Shown in pieces: positions 1-9,023 of a DNA stretch of 64,000 bases. The notes under the pieces are model-generated. The model had not been told where the DNA came from. It saw only the letters and a list, made by a program, of their open reading frames with translations, and ran no database searches. How positions within the stretch are numbered: the stretch's first letter is position 1; every line of letters begins with the position of its first letter. Source of the stretch: Prodigiosinella confusarubida (lineage in GTDB: Bacteria > Pseudomonadota > Gammaproteobacteria > Enterobacterales > Enterobacteriaceae); assembly GCF_002847015.1 (NCBI RefSeq), contig NZ_CP025085.1, forward strand, positions 1,736,001-1,800,000. The letters run 5' to 3'. Both the position numbers and the translations under genes were made by a program.

Positions 1-642
1 TCCCTGAGACCAGTTGATTGCCGGTCCCATGCCAACTGACCAGCAAAAGAACGGCAGCAGAAATAGAGTGGCGCCAATCTGGCTGCCAAAGGCGACTATT
101 TTAGGATCAAGTCCGCCTCTGTTTGAGATCCAGCGACGCGTCAAAAATCCAGCCAAGCCGTAACACCCTGTTGCGACCAAACACGCAATAATGCCTGCAG
201 CTACACTACTGGTGGAGTTGACTTCCCCTACAGTGGTAATCACTATTATCCCTATTAGCCCCAACAATACCCCCATCCATTTTTTTGCCGTCAACCTCTC
301 ACCAAAAAAGGCGAATCCGATCATTACTCCCATTAATGGTGTCGTGGCATTAAGTATTGCTGAATATCCCGCCGGTAGCCATCTGGCTGCCAAGCAGTAC
401 ATAAAGAATGGCACTCCTGAATTAATAACGCCAAGTATTAATGAAAACTTAAATTTACCGTCAAAACGGAATGAAGATTTAAGTAATAAAAGAATTACAG
501 TGAGACCCGTTAAGCCAAAAAAAACTCTTAAGAAAGCCGTGTTTACTGCACCAAACGCTGGTGCAGCAACTCTCATAAATAGAAAACTTGCTCCCCATAT
601 TGCAGCCAGAAAAAGTAATCGAATATAATCTGAAGTTCTCAT
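1..642 (-). CDS. EamA/DMT-family exporter, 3' end outside window
   Basis: This reading frame runs off the left edge, so only the first 214 residues are visible. The protein begins MRTSDYIRLLFLAAIWGASF and carries repeated hydrophobic segments, with a motif around residues 75-90 (LPAGYSAILNATTPLMGV) typical of the drug/metabolite transporter superfamily (EamA repeat). Members are inner-membrane exporters of amino acids or small metabolites with ten helices in two EamA repeats; the first repeat and the start of the second are here. The ATG overlaps the stop of the upstream DUF1203 gene (ATGA), so the two are probably translationally coupled. The substrate cannot be told from sequence. Confidence 0.85.
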   Translation of the reverse strand, partial: MRTSDYIRLLFLAAIWGASFLFMRVAAPAFGAVNTAFLRVFFGLTGLTVILLLLKSSFRFDGKFKFSLILGVINSGVPFFMYCLAARWLPAGYSAILNATTPLMGVMIGFAFFGERLTAKKWMGVLLGLIGIIVITTVGEVNSTSSVAAGIIACLVATGCYGLAGFLTRRWISNRGGLDPKIVAFGSQIGATLFLLPFFCWSVGMGPAINWSQG

Positions 643-1142
643 GCTTCACCTTCATTAAAAATGTTGTTTTGCCTATCGCTTCGGGTAATTCGACATGAAA
701 AACAGCCTTGTTTAGCATTGTGAGCAAGAATGTATTTTATCTGAGTATTTTCAAAATATGTTAATATGTTTTCTTCAATCTCCTCATTAGACGCGATTTC
801 TGCATCAATCATCATGTCATTATTATCAAATGCACGTAATGACATAATTCTTGAATTCATAACTTCGGGTATGCAATCGATTAAAATAGCCGCTTCACTT
901 TTCCCTTCCCAGATAAATATTGCATGTGACCCTCTATATGGCGTCGGACTATCCAGGTAAGTGTGATTGAGTAATATGGCATATTCTCCAACAGGAATAT
1001 ATCTCAATGAAATTCGGTCAGGATAGGCTTGGGATTTATCAACTTTAATCCTGATGGCACCATGCTCTTTCAGTTTACGGTCTGATAAACCGTAAAGATG
1101 TTCGAAATCACTTCCGTTCAACCCCTTAATTAGATAAGACAT
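639..1142 (-). CDS. DUF1203 family protein
   Basis: A 167-residue soluble protein. The stretch ILLNHTYLDSPTPYRGSHAI, followed by FIWEG, matches the DUF1203 signature (a Tyr/Ser-Pro-Tyr-x-x-Ser-His-Ala-Ile-Phe core). A second conserved part near the C terminus contains a Cys-Phe-Ser-Cys pair (residues ~148-151). The family is uncharacterised, and no catalytic motif that I recognise is present. It precedes and overlaps the EamA exporter by four bases, so the two probably share a transcript. Base composition is AT-richer than the metabolic operons further right. Confidence 0.75.
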   Translation of the reverse strand: MSYLIKGLNGSDFEHLYGLSDRKLKEHGAIRIKVDKSQAYPDRISLRYIPVGEYAILLNHTYLDSPTPYRGSHAIFIWEGKSEAAILIDCIPEVMNSRIMSLRAFDNNDMMIDAEIASNEEIEENILTYFENTQIKYILAHNAKQGCFSCRITRSDRQNNIFNEGEA

Positions 1143-1339
1143 ATTTTTATTCCAGTACAGGATGATATCGTTAATACATTTATTAATATCATATGTTCAA
1201 TGTAAGCGGTAAGTCCGATTCTTGCTTTTCATTCTAAAATTCATTAATTTTTAGGCTTGATATATTTGAGAATGTTTACAAACATGTTATTTGTCATGTT
1301 ATTGGACCATGGTACAGCAACCGGGTGAGATTTGACGCG
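1143..1339. other. intergenic region upstream of the DUF1203-EamA pair
   Basis: About 200 bases, AT-rich, between the DUF1203 start and the decayed transposase. It presumably holds the promoter of the minus-strand pair. I see no convincing operator, terminator or RNA gene. Confidence 0.4.
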
Positions 1340-1660
1340 CAGGTAGCCGGGATGGTTTCACCACTTTTTTTGCATCGCCTCTTGGATGATTTCGATCGGC
1401 GTACTCCGCTGGCCAGTAACCTGCACGGGTTCGCGACGGGATCAGTGCCTTGATTTTCTTACGAGTTAGTTCGTCGTGGCACCGCTATGTGTCATAAGCG
1501 CCATCAGCTGAAGCCCCCTGATTTTCCGGAGGGTCTGGCGGACAGGTCCCGGGAATGCCTCTGCATCGGTCACATCTGTCACTCTATCGCCTTCTGGCTC
1601 ATTTTCAAAAGAGGCGACAACTATGCTGATACTGATGGAGCTGTGTGTCAGCTTATCTAC
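1340..1660 (-). pseudogene. IS5-family (IS903 group) transposase remnant
   Basis: Read on the minus strand, this stretch translates in pieces as VTDVTDAEAFPGPVRQTLRK, then after a frameshift ADGAYDT, an in-frame stop, and CHDELTRKKIKALIPSRTRA followed by GYWPAEYADRN. These match the catalytic middle of IS5/IS903 DDE transposases, where ADGAYDT holds the second catalytic aspartate. Both ends, including the first Asp block and the Glu block, are missing, and no terminal inverted repeats are visible. It is an old, inactive relic that marks a past insertion at this junction, directly beside the truncated phosphatase gene at 2065-2289. Confidence 0.75.
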
Positions 1661-1666
1661 AGTATT

Positions 1667-2053
1667 CTACTTTGCCACCAGTTCTATACGGTTACCATCC
1701 GGATCGGCGATGACGGCCTCGTAGTAACCGTCACCTGTCAGACGGGGAGGACTAAGCAGCGTGCCACACTGACGTGCATTCTCCGCTAAACGATCTACAT
1801 CCTCACTGGCACCCACGACTACTGCAATGTGCGCCCATCCGACGAACTCTGGATATTCAAGTGCTGGAGGAAGTGCTGGCAATGTCATCAGTTCGACAGT
1901 TGGCCCTTGCGTCAGGGTGATGAAGTGTGATTCAAACCCTGGCCGGTTCTGACTAATATACCGTGCATTGCTTTTCCCGCCGAAAACCTGCTGCCAGAAC
2001 AAGACCTGCGCATCCAGGTTACGGGTCCAAAGTGCTACATGTGTAATTTCCAT
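1667..2053 (-). CDS. VOC-family (glyoxalase/bleomycin-resistance fold) protein
   Basis: A 128-residue single-module VOC protein. It opens with MEITHVALWTRNLDAQVLFW (first beta-alpha-beta unit, metal-site His5). A second unit contains GWAHIAVVVG, and it ends IADPDGNRIELVAK, a classic VOC C terminus with the metal-ligand Glu. The family covers glyoxalase I, dioxygenases and antibiotic-binding proteins; no specific role can be assigned. It lies 11 bases beyond the stump of the phosphatase gene, as if it took the place of that gene's 3' part. Confidence 0.8.
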   Translation of the reverse strand: MEITHVALWTRNLDAQVLFWQQVFGGKSNARYISQNRPGFESHFITLTQGPTVELMTLPALPPALEYPEFVGWAHIAVVVGASEDVDRLAENARQCGTLLSPPRLTGDGYYEAVIADPDGNRIELVAK

Positions 2054-2064
2054 GATTAACTCCG

Positions 2065-2289
2065 TTACTCTTCGCCCAGGATGGCATGATTCGGAAAGGT
2101 CAACGTTATGTATTCCCGGAGGCGCTTTTCGGGCGCCCGGTTTGCGTCGGTAACGGGGTCGACGCTGAAACCTTCTTTGGGTTTGCTTGTCATGCCCAGA
2201 TTCATGCGTTGGCGATAGCTCTTCATCGTGATGTCTTCAGACAGCGCGGCCAGTTGGTGCAGGAAACAGATATCGGGTAGTGATGACAT
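2065..2289 (-). pseudogene. 5' fragment of an inositol-monophosphatase-family gene (HisN-type histidinol-phosphatase)
   Basis: A 74-residue frame reads MSSLPDICFLHQLAALSEDI and later KPKEGFSVDPVTDANRAPEK, ending FPNHAILGEE and a stop. This is the N-terminal quarter of the inositol monophosphatase fold: the DPVT(D/E)AD motif and the ILGEE motif, whose glutamate begins the metal site, are both recognisable. Functional proteins of this family have about 260 residues and need the later DPIDGT and WD motifs, which are absent, so the product should be inactive. HisN-type phosphatases are the closest match I recall. The truncation point abuts the VOC gene and lies close to the IS5 relic. Confidence 0.7.
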
Positions 2290-2308
2290 AGTGAGATCCT
2301 CTCGTCAG

Positions 2309-2324
2309 GTCAACATTAGTTGAC
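2309..2324. promoter_or_regulatory. perfect inverted repeat, candidate operator
   Basis: GTCAAC-ATTA-GTTGAC is a perfect 6-4-6 inverted repeat in the 100-base gap between the divergent phosphatase fragment and the DeoR-type gene. Its place suggests an autoregulatory operator for the DeoR protein. This is inference from position and symmetry only. Confidence 0.4.
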
Positions 2325-2389
2325 AGATTCACCATCAATTCGTGATCATGGCTATTCATGCTCGATTGTGGGATTAATAAGGAGATTTC

Positions 2390-3160
2390 ATGCTTGATTA
2401 TGCAGCTTTTCCGGAGCAACGACAAGCCCTCATTCGCCAGATCCTTCAAGAGAACGGAAGGGTGATCTGTGCGAAGCTCGCTGCTCAAATGAACGTGTCT
2501 GAGCATACAATTCGTCGGGATTTACAGGAGCTTAGTAAGGAAGGTATATGTAAAAAAGTCTACGGCGGAGCTGTTCTGCAATTGCCTGATGCTGGTAGCT
2601 TTGTCAGTCGAAAAGGGCAAGAGTTTGCAGGAAAAAGCATAATCGCGCAAAAGTGTGTGGAGTTTGTTAAGCAGGGCTCCTGTGTTTTTATCGATTCAGG
2701 TACCACAAATCTTGCTATTGCCCGAGCCCTCTCAGAAGATCTCCGGGTCACGGTGGTCACCAACTCTCCGGAGATCGCCGTTGAACTGTTGAAACGTCCT
2801 CAGTGTGAAGTGATCATGCTTGGCGGACGTGTCAATAGAACTCCGGGGGGATGTGTGGGTAGCACTGCCGTAGGCCAACTCCAGGGGATGATCTTTGATC
2901 AGGCATTTATTGGCGCCTGTGCGATGGATCCGGATGCCGGGCTGACGGGCTTTGATTTTGAGGACTGTGAGTTCAAGAAAGCGGTTGTTCGCCAGAGCAA
3001 TCAGGTCATTATAGCGCTGACGGCAGATAAAATTCCTGGTCTGGCGCGTTATGTTGTAGCTGATGCCAGTGAAATTGATGTGATGGTGGTGGAAGAGAAC
3101 CTCAATAAGGAGTTTCTTAACGCCTTTGATGCACAGTCTATTCATATCGTTACCGTCTGA
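2390..3160 (+). CDS. DeoR/GlpR-family transcriptional regulator
   Basis: A 256-residue protein with an N-terminal DeoR-type winged helix (residues ~10-60; LAAQMNVSEHTIRRDLQELS is the recognition-helix region) and a C-terminal DeoRC sugar-phosphate sensor domain (VFIDSGTTNLAIARAL, then VTNSPEIAVELL). Such proteins usually repress sugar or polyol catabolic operons and respond to phosphorylated intermediates. It is divergent from the broken phosphatase gene, which may have been part of its original target operon. A Shine-Dalgarno AAGGAG lies just before the ATG. The GH3/symporter pair downstream converges on it and has its own promoter region. Confidence 0.85.
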   Translation: MLDYAAFPEQRQALIRQILQENGRVICAKLAAQMNVSEHTIRRDLQELSKEGICKKVYGGAVLQLPDAGSFVSRKGQEFAGKSIIAQKCVEFVKQGSCVFIDSGTTNLAIARALSEDLRVTVVTNSPEIAVELLKRPQCEVIMLGGRVNRTPGGCVGSTAVGQLQGMIFDQAFIGACAMDPDAGLTGFDFEDCEFKKAVVRQSNQVIIALTADKIPGLARYVVADASEIDVMVVEENLNKEFLNAFDAQSIHIVTV

Positions 3161-3459
3161 GTAGGTAATCGTGGGGGGCGCTATCGTCTTGGTATCCAAG
3201 GAGATATTAACCCTGGCGATGGGTATCATCTTAATCTGCTGTTTCGGATGCGGCGTGGCGTTGCTGCTCTGGATTTGACGTTTTTCGCTATTTTAAAACT
3301 GCCCGTAAGCACAGGTAGCGCTCGTTAAAATCTGGGTGAATACCAAGGTTTTACTGTAATTATGGGAATGGATTTTTACGCGGTAAAAATAGAGCGTCGT
3401 TTAGTTATGATGATGTTAGGTTGTAGCGGCGGAGTCATTGACTTCGCCACTACGTCGTT
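3161..3459. other. intergenic region between convergent deoR-type and GH3 genes
   Basis: About 300 bases between convergent genes. The one clear structure is a hairpin at 3423-3453. I see no open frame with family resemblance and no RNA gene. Confidence 0.4.
3423..3453 (-). terminator. hairpin 3' of the GH3 gene
   Basis: A long near-perfect stem (GTAG-CGGCGGAGTC, loop ATT, GACTTCGCCA-CTAC) lies seven bases beyond the GH3 stop codon. It has no T-run on the minus strand, so it may be an mRNA 3'-end hairpin rather than a strict intrinsic terminator. Confidence 0.45.
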
Positions 3460-5844
3460 TTAGTCCTCCCGCGCTATCCGGCAATAGCTCTCCATACGCC
3501 AGTTTTGTGGCAGCACATGTGTTGTGCCGCGGGTCATAACGACGCCCTTGGCGCGAATATCGGCGCTGGAAGCCCCGATCTGAACCTCGAATTCGCCAGG
3601 TTCTACGATTCTGCGACCCTGAATATCGGTAAAATTCAGCATATCAGTGGGGATATGGAACTCCAGCACGGCGCTTTTTCCTGCTGCCAGCCAGATGCGC
3701 TGGAAGGCTTTTAATTCTTGTATCGGGCGTACCAGCGACGCCAGCACATCCCTGACATAGAGCTGTATCACGTCGTATCCTGCCACGGGTCCGCTGTTGG
3801 TCACGCGTATGCTAGCCACCAGTTCGCCATTGTCGATCGCCACCGGTTCCCCGATCAGTTGAAAATCCTGATAGGTAAACCGGGTCCAACTAAGACCATA
3901 GCCAAAGGGGTAGCGGGTGCCGAAGGAGAAAGCGATGGGCGTACCGCCGCTTTTCAGCTTATGGTTGTAATAATAGGGTGCGGCTCCGGCGCTAGTCGGT
4001 GCCGAGATCGTCAGTCGACCGGCCGGTGCCTGGGCGCCACTTATGATGTCGGCGATGGCCCGACCGCCTTCCTGACCTGGTGCGAATGCCATCAGGTAAC
4101 CTGCCAGCCGGTCTTCCATGCCGTTAAGGTGGTAAGGCCGTCCGCCAGTCATGATCACGACGGTAGGTGTGCCAGTGGCCACTACCTGTTCTAATAGTTG
4201 CTGTTGTACGCCGGGCAACTGCAAGCTGTCCGTATCGGACCCTTCACCCACCGTCCCGCTCTGGAACAATCCAGCCAGATCACCGACAAATACCAGTGCC
4301 ACATCACAACGGCGCGCCAGCGCCACTGCTTGCGGGATCAGGCTTTCATCTTGAGAAACTGGTGACGCCTGCAACGGTCGGCCACTATCACCGGGGAACA
4401 CTGGTGTACCCGCTTGACGTGTCTCAAGGATATGGCAACCCTTGGCATAGTGAATATTATCGTCGCCGTAAGCGGCGTGCAGCCCCTGTAACGGTGTCGT
4501 CACCTGACTGGTCTGGGCGACAAGATCGCTGATAATCAGATGAACCGGGAAACTATAGCCGCTCAGTAGCGCCAGCGGATCATCGGCGGTGGGGCCTATC
4601 ACCGCGATGCTGCTGCCGCTCGCCGGTACCAGCGGCAGCAGACCGTTGTTTTCCAACACGGTAATGGACTGTACCGCCACCCGCCAGGCCAGTTCACGGG
4701 TTGATGCCGACTGTAGGTTGATCTGCCGCTCATCGACGTAGGGGTGTTCGAACAACCCCAATCGGAATTTTTCCTGCAACACGCGCGCGACGATATCGTC
4801 TATTTTGTCCATGGTTATCAGACCTTGCGCGACGGCTTGCGCCAGATGTTGAGCGCAATCTTCCTTTGGCAATTCGATATCCAGTCCGGCGTTAAACGCC
4901 AGTGCCGCAGAGTTCGCCGCGTCGGGGCTGACACCATGATGTTGGTGCAGCAGGCTGATGCCACCATAATCCGCCACGATCAGCCCGTCGAAACCCCAGC
5001 GGGTGCGCAGCACGTCGGTCAGCAAGAAATGGTCACTGTGGCAGGGTTGGTTATCAATATCATGGTAAGCCGGCATTACCGATCCTGCGTTGGCCAGCTT
5101 CACCGCCATTTCAAATGGCAGCAAGAATGTATCATTCAGTTCTCGAAAGCCGAGATGCACCGGCGCATGGTTGCGTCCCCCTTCGCTGAAGGAGTGTCCG
5201 GCATAGTGTTTCAGTGTTGCAAGCAGATCTCGGCGCGGTCCCTGTAATCCCCGGACATAGGCGCACGCCATGATGCCCACCAGGTAGGGATCTTCGCCAA
5301 AGGTCTCCTCGGTACGCCCCCAGCGTACATCACGCGAGACATCCAGTACCGGCGCTAATCCTTGATGACAGCCAACGCTTTTGGCCTCCAGGCGGATCGC
5401 GGCGGCCACCTGTTCGATGAGCGCCGGATCCCAGGTTGCGCCATAATTAAGCGGTGAGGGGAATAAGGTAGCGTCTTTACAGAGTAATCCCACCAGGCAT
5501 TCTTCATGGAACATCGCCGGAATGCCCAACCGGGTCTCTTCCATCATGGTCTTTTGCAGACGATTTAATGCCCGAACGCCTTCCACTGGCTCCACCACGT
5601 GGGATCCCAGTGGTCGGGTAATCTGTCCAATGCCAAGTTTGAGTTGGGCCTCCAGCGCCAGAGACGCCGACGCGCCGCTGAAATCATCACTCAGATCGCT
5701 ACGCACCCGGTGATGGCCGTCACTGGCGAGGATCAGCCACAGCCCGTGCAGTTGCGCAAATTTTTCCTCGTCGCTCATGCGGCCGAGTAGATCCGTCACG
5801 CGCACGGACAGGGGCTGCGAAGCGTCCTGATATGGATAGACCAT
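3460..5844 (-). CDS. glycoside hydrolase family 3 beta-xylosidase/beta-glucosidase
   Basis: A 794-residue GH3 enzyme that should release terminal xylose or glucose from short beta-linked oligosaccharides. The N-terminal barrel has the substrate-binding KHYAGHS motif (~residues 212-218) and GLIVADYGGI (~286-295), whose Asp is the expected nucleophile. The alpha/beta-sandwich domain follows, and a C-terminal fibronectin-III-like domain (~690-770) completes the usual three-part form. There is no signal peptide, so it acts in the cytoplasm on imported oligosaccharides. The start is supported by AGGAGAATCACT before the ATG. It sits 31 bases after the GPH symporter in the same direction, so import and hydrolysis are probably one operon. 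Xylosidase is favoured over glucosidase from context only. Confidence 0.88.
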   Translation of the reverse strand: MVYPYQDASQPLSVRVTDLLGRMSDEEKFAQLHGLWLILASDGHHRVRSDLSDDFSGASASLALEAQLKLGIGQITRPLGSHVVEPVEGVRALNRLQKTMMEETRLGIPAMFHEECLVGLLCKDATLFPSPLNYGATWDPALIEQVAAAIRLEAKSVGCHQGLAPVLDVSRDVRWGRTEETFGEDPYLVGIMACAYVRGLQGPRRDLLATLKHYAGHSFSEGGRNHAPVHLGFRELNDTFLLPFEMAVKLANAGSVMPAYHDIDNQPCHSDHFLLTDVLRTRWGFDGLIVADYGGISLLHQHHGVSPDAANSAALAFNAGLDIELPKEDCAQHLAQAVAQGLITMDKIDDIVARVLQEKFRLGLFEHPYVDERQINLQSASTRELAWRVAVQSITVLENNGLLPLVPASGSSIAVIGPTADDPLALLSGYSFPVHLIISDLVAQTSQVTTPLQGLHAAYGDDNIHYAKGCHILETRQAGTPVFPGDSGRPLQASPVSQDESLIPQAVALARRCDVALVFVGDLAGLFQSGTVGEGSDTDSLQLPGVQQQLLEQVVATGTPTVVIMTGGRPYHLNGMEDRLAGYLMAFAPGQEGGRAIADIISGAQAPAGRLTISAPTSAGAAPYYYNHKLKSGGTPIAFSFGTRYPFGYGLSWTRFTYQDFQLIGEPVAIDNGELVASIRVTNSGPVAGYDVIQLYVRDVLASLVRPIQELKAFQRIWLAAGKSAVLEFHIPTDMLNFTDIQGRRIVEPGEFEVQIGASSADIRAKGVVMTRGTTHVLPQNWRMESYCRIARED

Positions 5845-5875
5845 AGTGATTCTCCTTATTCAGACGTTGGGATGT

Positions 5876-7267
5876 TCAGATGTTTGCATGATTCACCGTC
5901 GGTTCCGTTGTGTCTGGTGTGGATCGGTTTTTCAGCGCCAGCTGGCTGGCAATGTCTCGCACATAGCTGCTGTTAAGTTTGTAGGTAAACAGCAGGATTC
6001 CCATCAGGGTAAAGAGCAGCGAAGGGACGAGGGTGAATAGTGCGTTGATGGTGGTTAACACCGTTGGTAGCTGCAACGCGGTGTTGGGCAAGTAGTCGAC
6101 AAAGCCCAGCACCCAGCCGACTACCGCACCACCGATTGCCAATCCGAACTTGATGGCGAACAGCGCGGTAGAAAAGACCAGACCGTCCAGACGACGGCCG
6201 GTGCGGTGTTCTTCATAATCCACCACATCGGAAAACATGGTCCACTGCAACGGGGTAGTGAGATTCTGGATAAAACTGAAAATAATATTGAGGGAAAATA
6301 TCAGCCACACGGCGTGTGGGGAAATAAAGAATATCACCGAGCCGCAGATGACAAAGGTCAGGATCATATATTGATAGGATTTTACCCGGTCAAATTTACC
6401 GAGCAGCGTTTCGGAAAGCAGCGCGCCAAATAGCGCCGCTACCATACCGCTGACAATAAAAGGAAATATCAGCTGTGGTTGCAATAGAACATATTTTACA
6501 TAGTAAATGGTGGCTGATCCGCGGGTGACCACTGCCACCAGCAGCAATATATTGAAGATAAAAACGATACGCCACTGGTGATTACGCCACAGTAGCTTCA
6601 GGTCGTTGAATATTGAATTTTTACCACTGTTTCCTGGGTGATAGCGTTCTTTGGTCATAAAAAAACAGCAGAAAAACAGAATCACACCCAACAATCCCAT
6701 CAGGCTCATGGCGTAAAAATATCCGTTGCGGGCATTGCCTTGTCCTAACCAATCCACCAATGGTAAGGCGATTACCGTGACCACCAACCCGCCGATAAAC
6801 GACAAGGCAAAGCGCCATGACTGGATTGAATGACGCTCACGCGGATCCTGGGTCAGTGCTCCGGGCATCGCGCAGTAGGGTACGTTAATTGCCGAGTAAA
6901 CCAGGCAGAGAAGACAGTAAGTTACGCTGGCGTAAATAATTTTTCCTGTCAGCGAAATATCGGGTACATAAAAGGTAATCAGGCAGCAGATGCCGAAAGG
7001 CACAGCAAACCATAATAACCAGGGTCGAAACTTGCCATATCGGGTATGGGTACGATCGACCAGAGAGCCAATATAGGGGTCGATAAAAGCATCCACTGCG
7101 CGTACCGCCAGGAACATGGTGCCCATTACCGCGGCGGGCAGGCCGAAAACATCGGTATAAAAATACGCCAGGAACAGGGTGGCGGTTTGCCAGACCAGCG
7201 CGCTTGCCATATCGCCGAGACCGTAACCTATTTTATCTTTTACGGAGAGTACCGGGTTATTTATCAT
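5876..7267 (-). CDS. GPH-family oligosaccharide:cation symporter (XynT-like)
   Basis: A 463-residue, twelve-helix transporter of the glycoside-pentoside-hexuronide family. The N terminus (VKDKIGYGLGDMASALVWQT) and the loop DPYIGSLVDRTHTRYGKFRP are the family's hallmark sequences, the latter being the cation-coupling/gating loop after helix 2. Relatives import melibiose, glucuronides or xylosides with Na+ or H+. The first gene of a two-gene operon with the GH3 enzyme, it presumably supplies that enzyme's substrate. A good ribosome site (GAAGGAAG) precedes the ATG. The exact sugar is inferred from the neighbour. Confidence 0.87.
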   Translation of the reverse strand: MINNPVLSVKDKIGYGLGDMASALVWQTATLFLAYFYTDVFGLPAAVMGTMFLAVRAVDAFIDPYIGSLVDRTHTRYGKFRPWLLWFAVPFGICCLITFYVPDISLTGKIIYASVTYCLLCLVYSAINVPYCAMPGALTQDPRERHSIQSWRFALSFIGGLVVTVIALPLVDWLGQGNARNGYFYAMSLMGLLGVILFFCCFFMTKERYHPGNSGKNSIFNDLKLLWRNHQWRIVFIFNILLLVAVVTRGSATIYYVKYVLLQPQLIFPFIVSGMVAALFGALLSETLLGKFDRVKSYQYMILTFVICGSVIFFISPHAVWLIFSLNIIFSFIQNLTTPLQWTMFSDVVDYEEHRTGRRLDGLVFSTALFAIKFGLAIGGAVVGWVLGFVDYLPNTALQLPTVLTTINALFTLVPSLLFTLMGILLFTYKLNSSYVRDIASQLALKNRSTPDTTEPTVNHANI

Positions 7268-7694
7268 TATGAACTTCCTTCTTTTTGTCAGGAAGATAAT
7301 GGCCTTTAGGCCACTGAATTGTTTCTAATAGACACACGCTTCCCGATGTATTAAATGGCACGAGTGTTAATTCAGAGAGATAACGAATTAGCGCGGGGCA
7401 GGTGTGTCAGTGTCCATGGAGTATAAGGAGGTAGTTTTCTGGTAACCAATTGAGAAAATTAACTATAAAATTACGTTTTTTTATTTTTTGCCCTATCTGT
7501 GACGGCGAGCATGTTTTAACGCGACGATGAATAAAAGGTAATTAATTGCATACGAAATAATCCATTAGTGCTACTAATCACCGCTTCGGACAGACGCATA
7601 CTCGTAATTATTTTCTGCTAAGAAAAAAACAACAATGGATCATATTTTGCTTAATAAAACCTTTGGATGACTATTCCATTGGAAGGCAAATTGT
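7268..7694. other. divergent promoter region between the xyloside operon and the NRAMP-like gene
   Basis: About 430 bases, AT-rich, separating two divergent genes, so both promoters should lie here. A TGTGACGGCGAGCATG half-match to a CRP site is present near 7498, but only one half is good. No coding frame or terminator was recognised. Confidence 0.4.
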
Positions 7695-8936
7695 ATGACG
7701 GCACAAGAAACACAGAATAAAGCGTTTGTTCGTAGTCGACGCTCTTCATTGATCGCGGCCATTTTTCTGATGGCCACCTCTGCTATTGGCCCTGGCTTTA
7801 TTACGCAAACCGCTACTTTTACGGCCACGATGGGGGCCGCGTTTTCCTTCGGTATTTTGGCGTCTATCGTCATCGACTTTGTGGTGCAGCAGAACATCTG
7901 GCGCATTGTCACCTTGACCCGGATGCGTGCGGCGGATGTTGCAAATATCGCCTTGCCAGGTAGTGGGTATTTGTTGGCGGTGCTGGTTATTTTCGGCGGG
8001 TTGGTGTTTAACATCGGTAATATTGCCGGGGCCGGACTCGGATTAAATGCGATGTTCGGCCTTGATCCCAAATGGGGAGGGCTGCTAAGCGCATTTATCA
8101 CGATTTATATTTTTTCGTCACGTCGAGCCAGTACGGTCATTGACCGCATGATTGTTGTTTTGGGATTGATGATGATCGTTTTGACGTTGTACGTCGCATT
8201 CATGTCCTCCCCGCCGATAGGTGAGGCACTACGCCAGAGTGTGTTTCCGGACAAGGTTAACTTTGCTTCCATCACCACTATCGTCGGGGGCACGGTGGGG
8301 GGCTACATCAGTTATGCCGGCGCCCACCGCCTGTTGGATAAAGGCATGGGCGGTGTTGAGAACATCAAGGCAGTTTCCTCTGCGGCCACCAAAGGCATTC
8401 TTGTGGTGGGGTTAATGCGCTATGTGCTGTTCCTTGCCGTATTGGGGGTGGTGGCTAGCGGGGTAACGCTTGATATATCCAGCCAGGTAGCGAATCCGGC
8501 TTCTCAAGCTTTCCAGCATGCGACTGGGGCTCTAGGGGGGCGCATCTTTGGCCTTATTTTTTGGGCATCCGCGCTGACCAGCGTTATCGGGGCCGCATAT
8601 ACGTCCGTCTCCTTTATTACGGTATTTAAAAAATCCATTACCGAGCGCCACCGCAATATTGCCACGATCATCTTTATTGCCGTGTCGCTGGCGGTTTATC
8701 TTCTGTTGGGGACCGCTCCTGCCGCATTACTGGTTTTTGCCGGCGGGTTTAATGGACTTATCCTGCCAATTGGTCTGAGCCTCTTTCTCTACGTAGGCTG
8801 GAAATGCGCGGAACTGATGGAGGGTTACCACTATCCGCGTTGGTTGTTGTGGCTGGGCCTGGCGATCTGCGGCTTGACCTGGTATATGGGGTTGATGTCG
8901 GTGAGTGCCATTTTCCACTTTCTGAAAATGGCTTGA
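7695..8936 (+). CDS. NRAMP-fold transporter lacking canonical metal ligands (YcsG-like)
   Basis: A 413-residue membrane protein with about eleven hydrophobic helices and the NRAMP/APC fold by overall pattern. In true NRAMP metal transporters helix 1 carries Asp-Pro-Gly-Asn and helix 6 carries Met-Pro-His. Here helix 1 reads SAIGPGFITQTATF, so the Asp and Asn ligands are Gly and Phe, and the helix-6 region reads GGYISYAGAHRLLD with no MPH. The protein therefore belongs to a divergent branch (B. subtilis YcsG type) that probably does not carry transition metals. YcsG relatives often sit beside 5-oxoprolinase genes, and here the neighbour is a peptide-degradation operon, so an amino-acid-like substrate is possible but unproven. 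GGAAGG precedes the ATG. Confidence 0.8.
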   Translation: MTAQETQNKAFVRSRRSSLIAAIFLMATSAIGPGFITQTATFTATMGAAFSFGILASIVIDFVVQQNIWRIVTLTRMRAADVANIALPGSGYLLAVLVIFGGLVFNIGNIAGAGLGLNAMFGLDPKWGGLLSAFITIYIFSSRRASTVIDRMIVVLGLMMIVLTLYVAFMSSPPIGEALRQSVFPDKVNFASITTIVGGTVGGYISYAGAHRLLDKGMGGVENIKAVSSAATKGILVVGLMRYVLFLAVLGVVASGVTLDISSQVANPASQAFQHATGALGGRIFGLIFWASALTSVIGAAYTSVSFITVFKKSITERHRNIATIIFIAVSLAVYLLLGTAPAALLVFAGGFNGLILPIGLSLFLYVGWKCAELMEGYHYPRWLLWLGLAICGLTWYMGLMSVSAIFHFLKMA

Positions 8937-9023
8937 GAGTGCGTTGTGTTTAGCGTGATTGATTTTAATGATTATTTCTCTCATTACCGTACAGGTGACT
9001 TTCTGTTATCGCCGCACATTTCA

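Noticed and set aside
191-628. 145-codon plus-strand open frame at the left edge
   Set aside because: It is antisense to the EamA exporter, whose minus-strand translation has clear family motifs and a coupled start; the plus-strand peptide has none.
7490-7520. CRP binding site in the xyloside/NRAMP divergent region
   Set aside because: Only the TGTGA half matches well; the second half is poor, so it is mentioned but not called.
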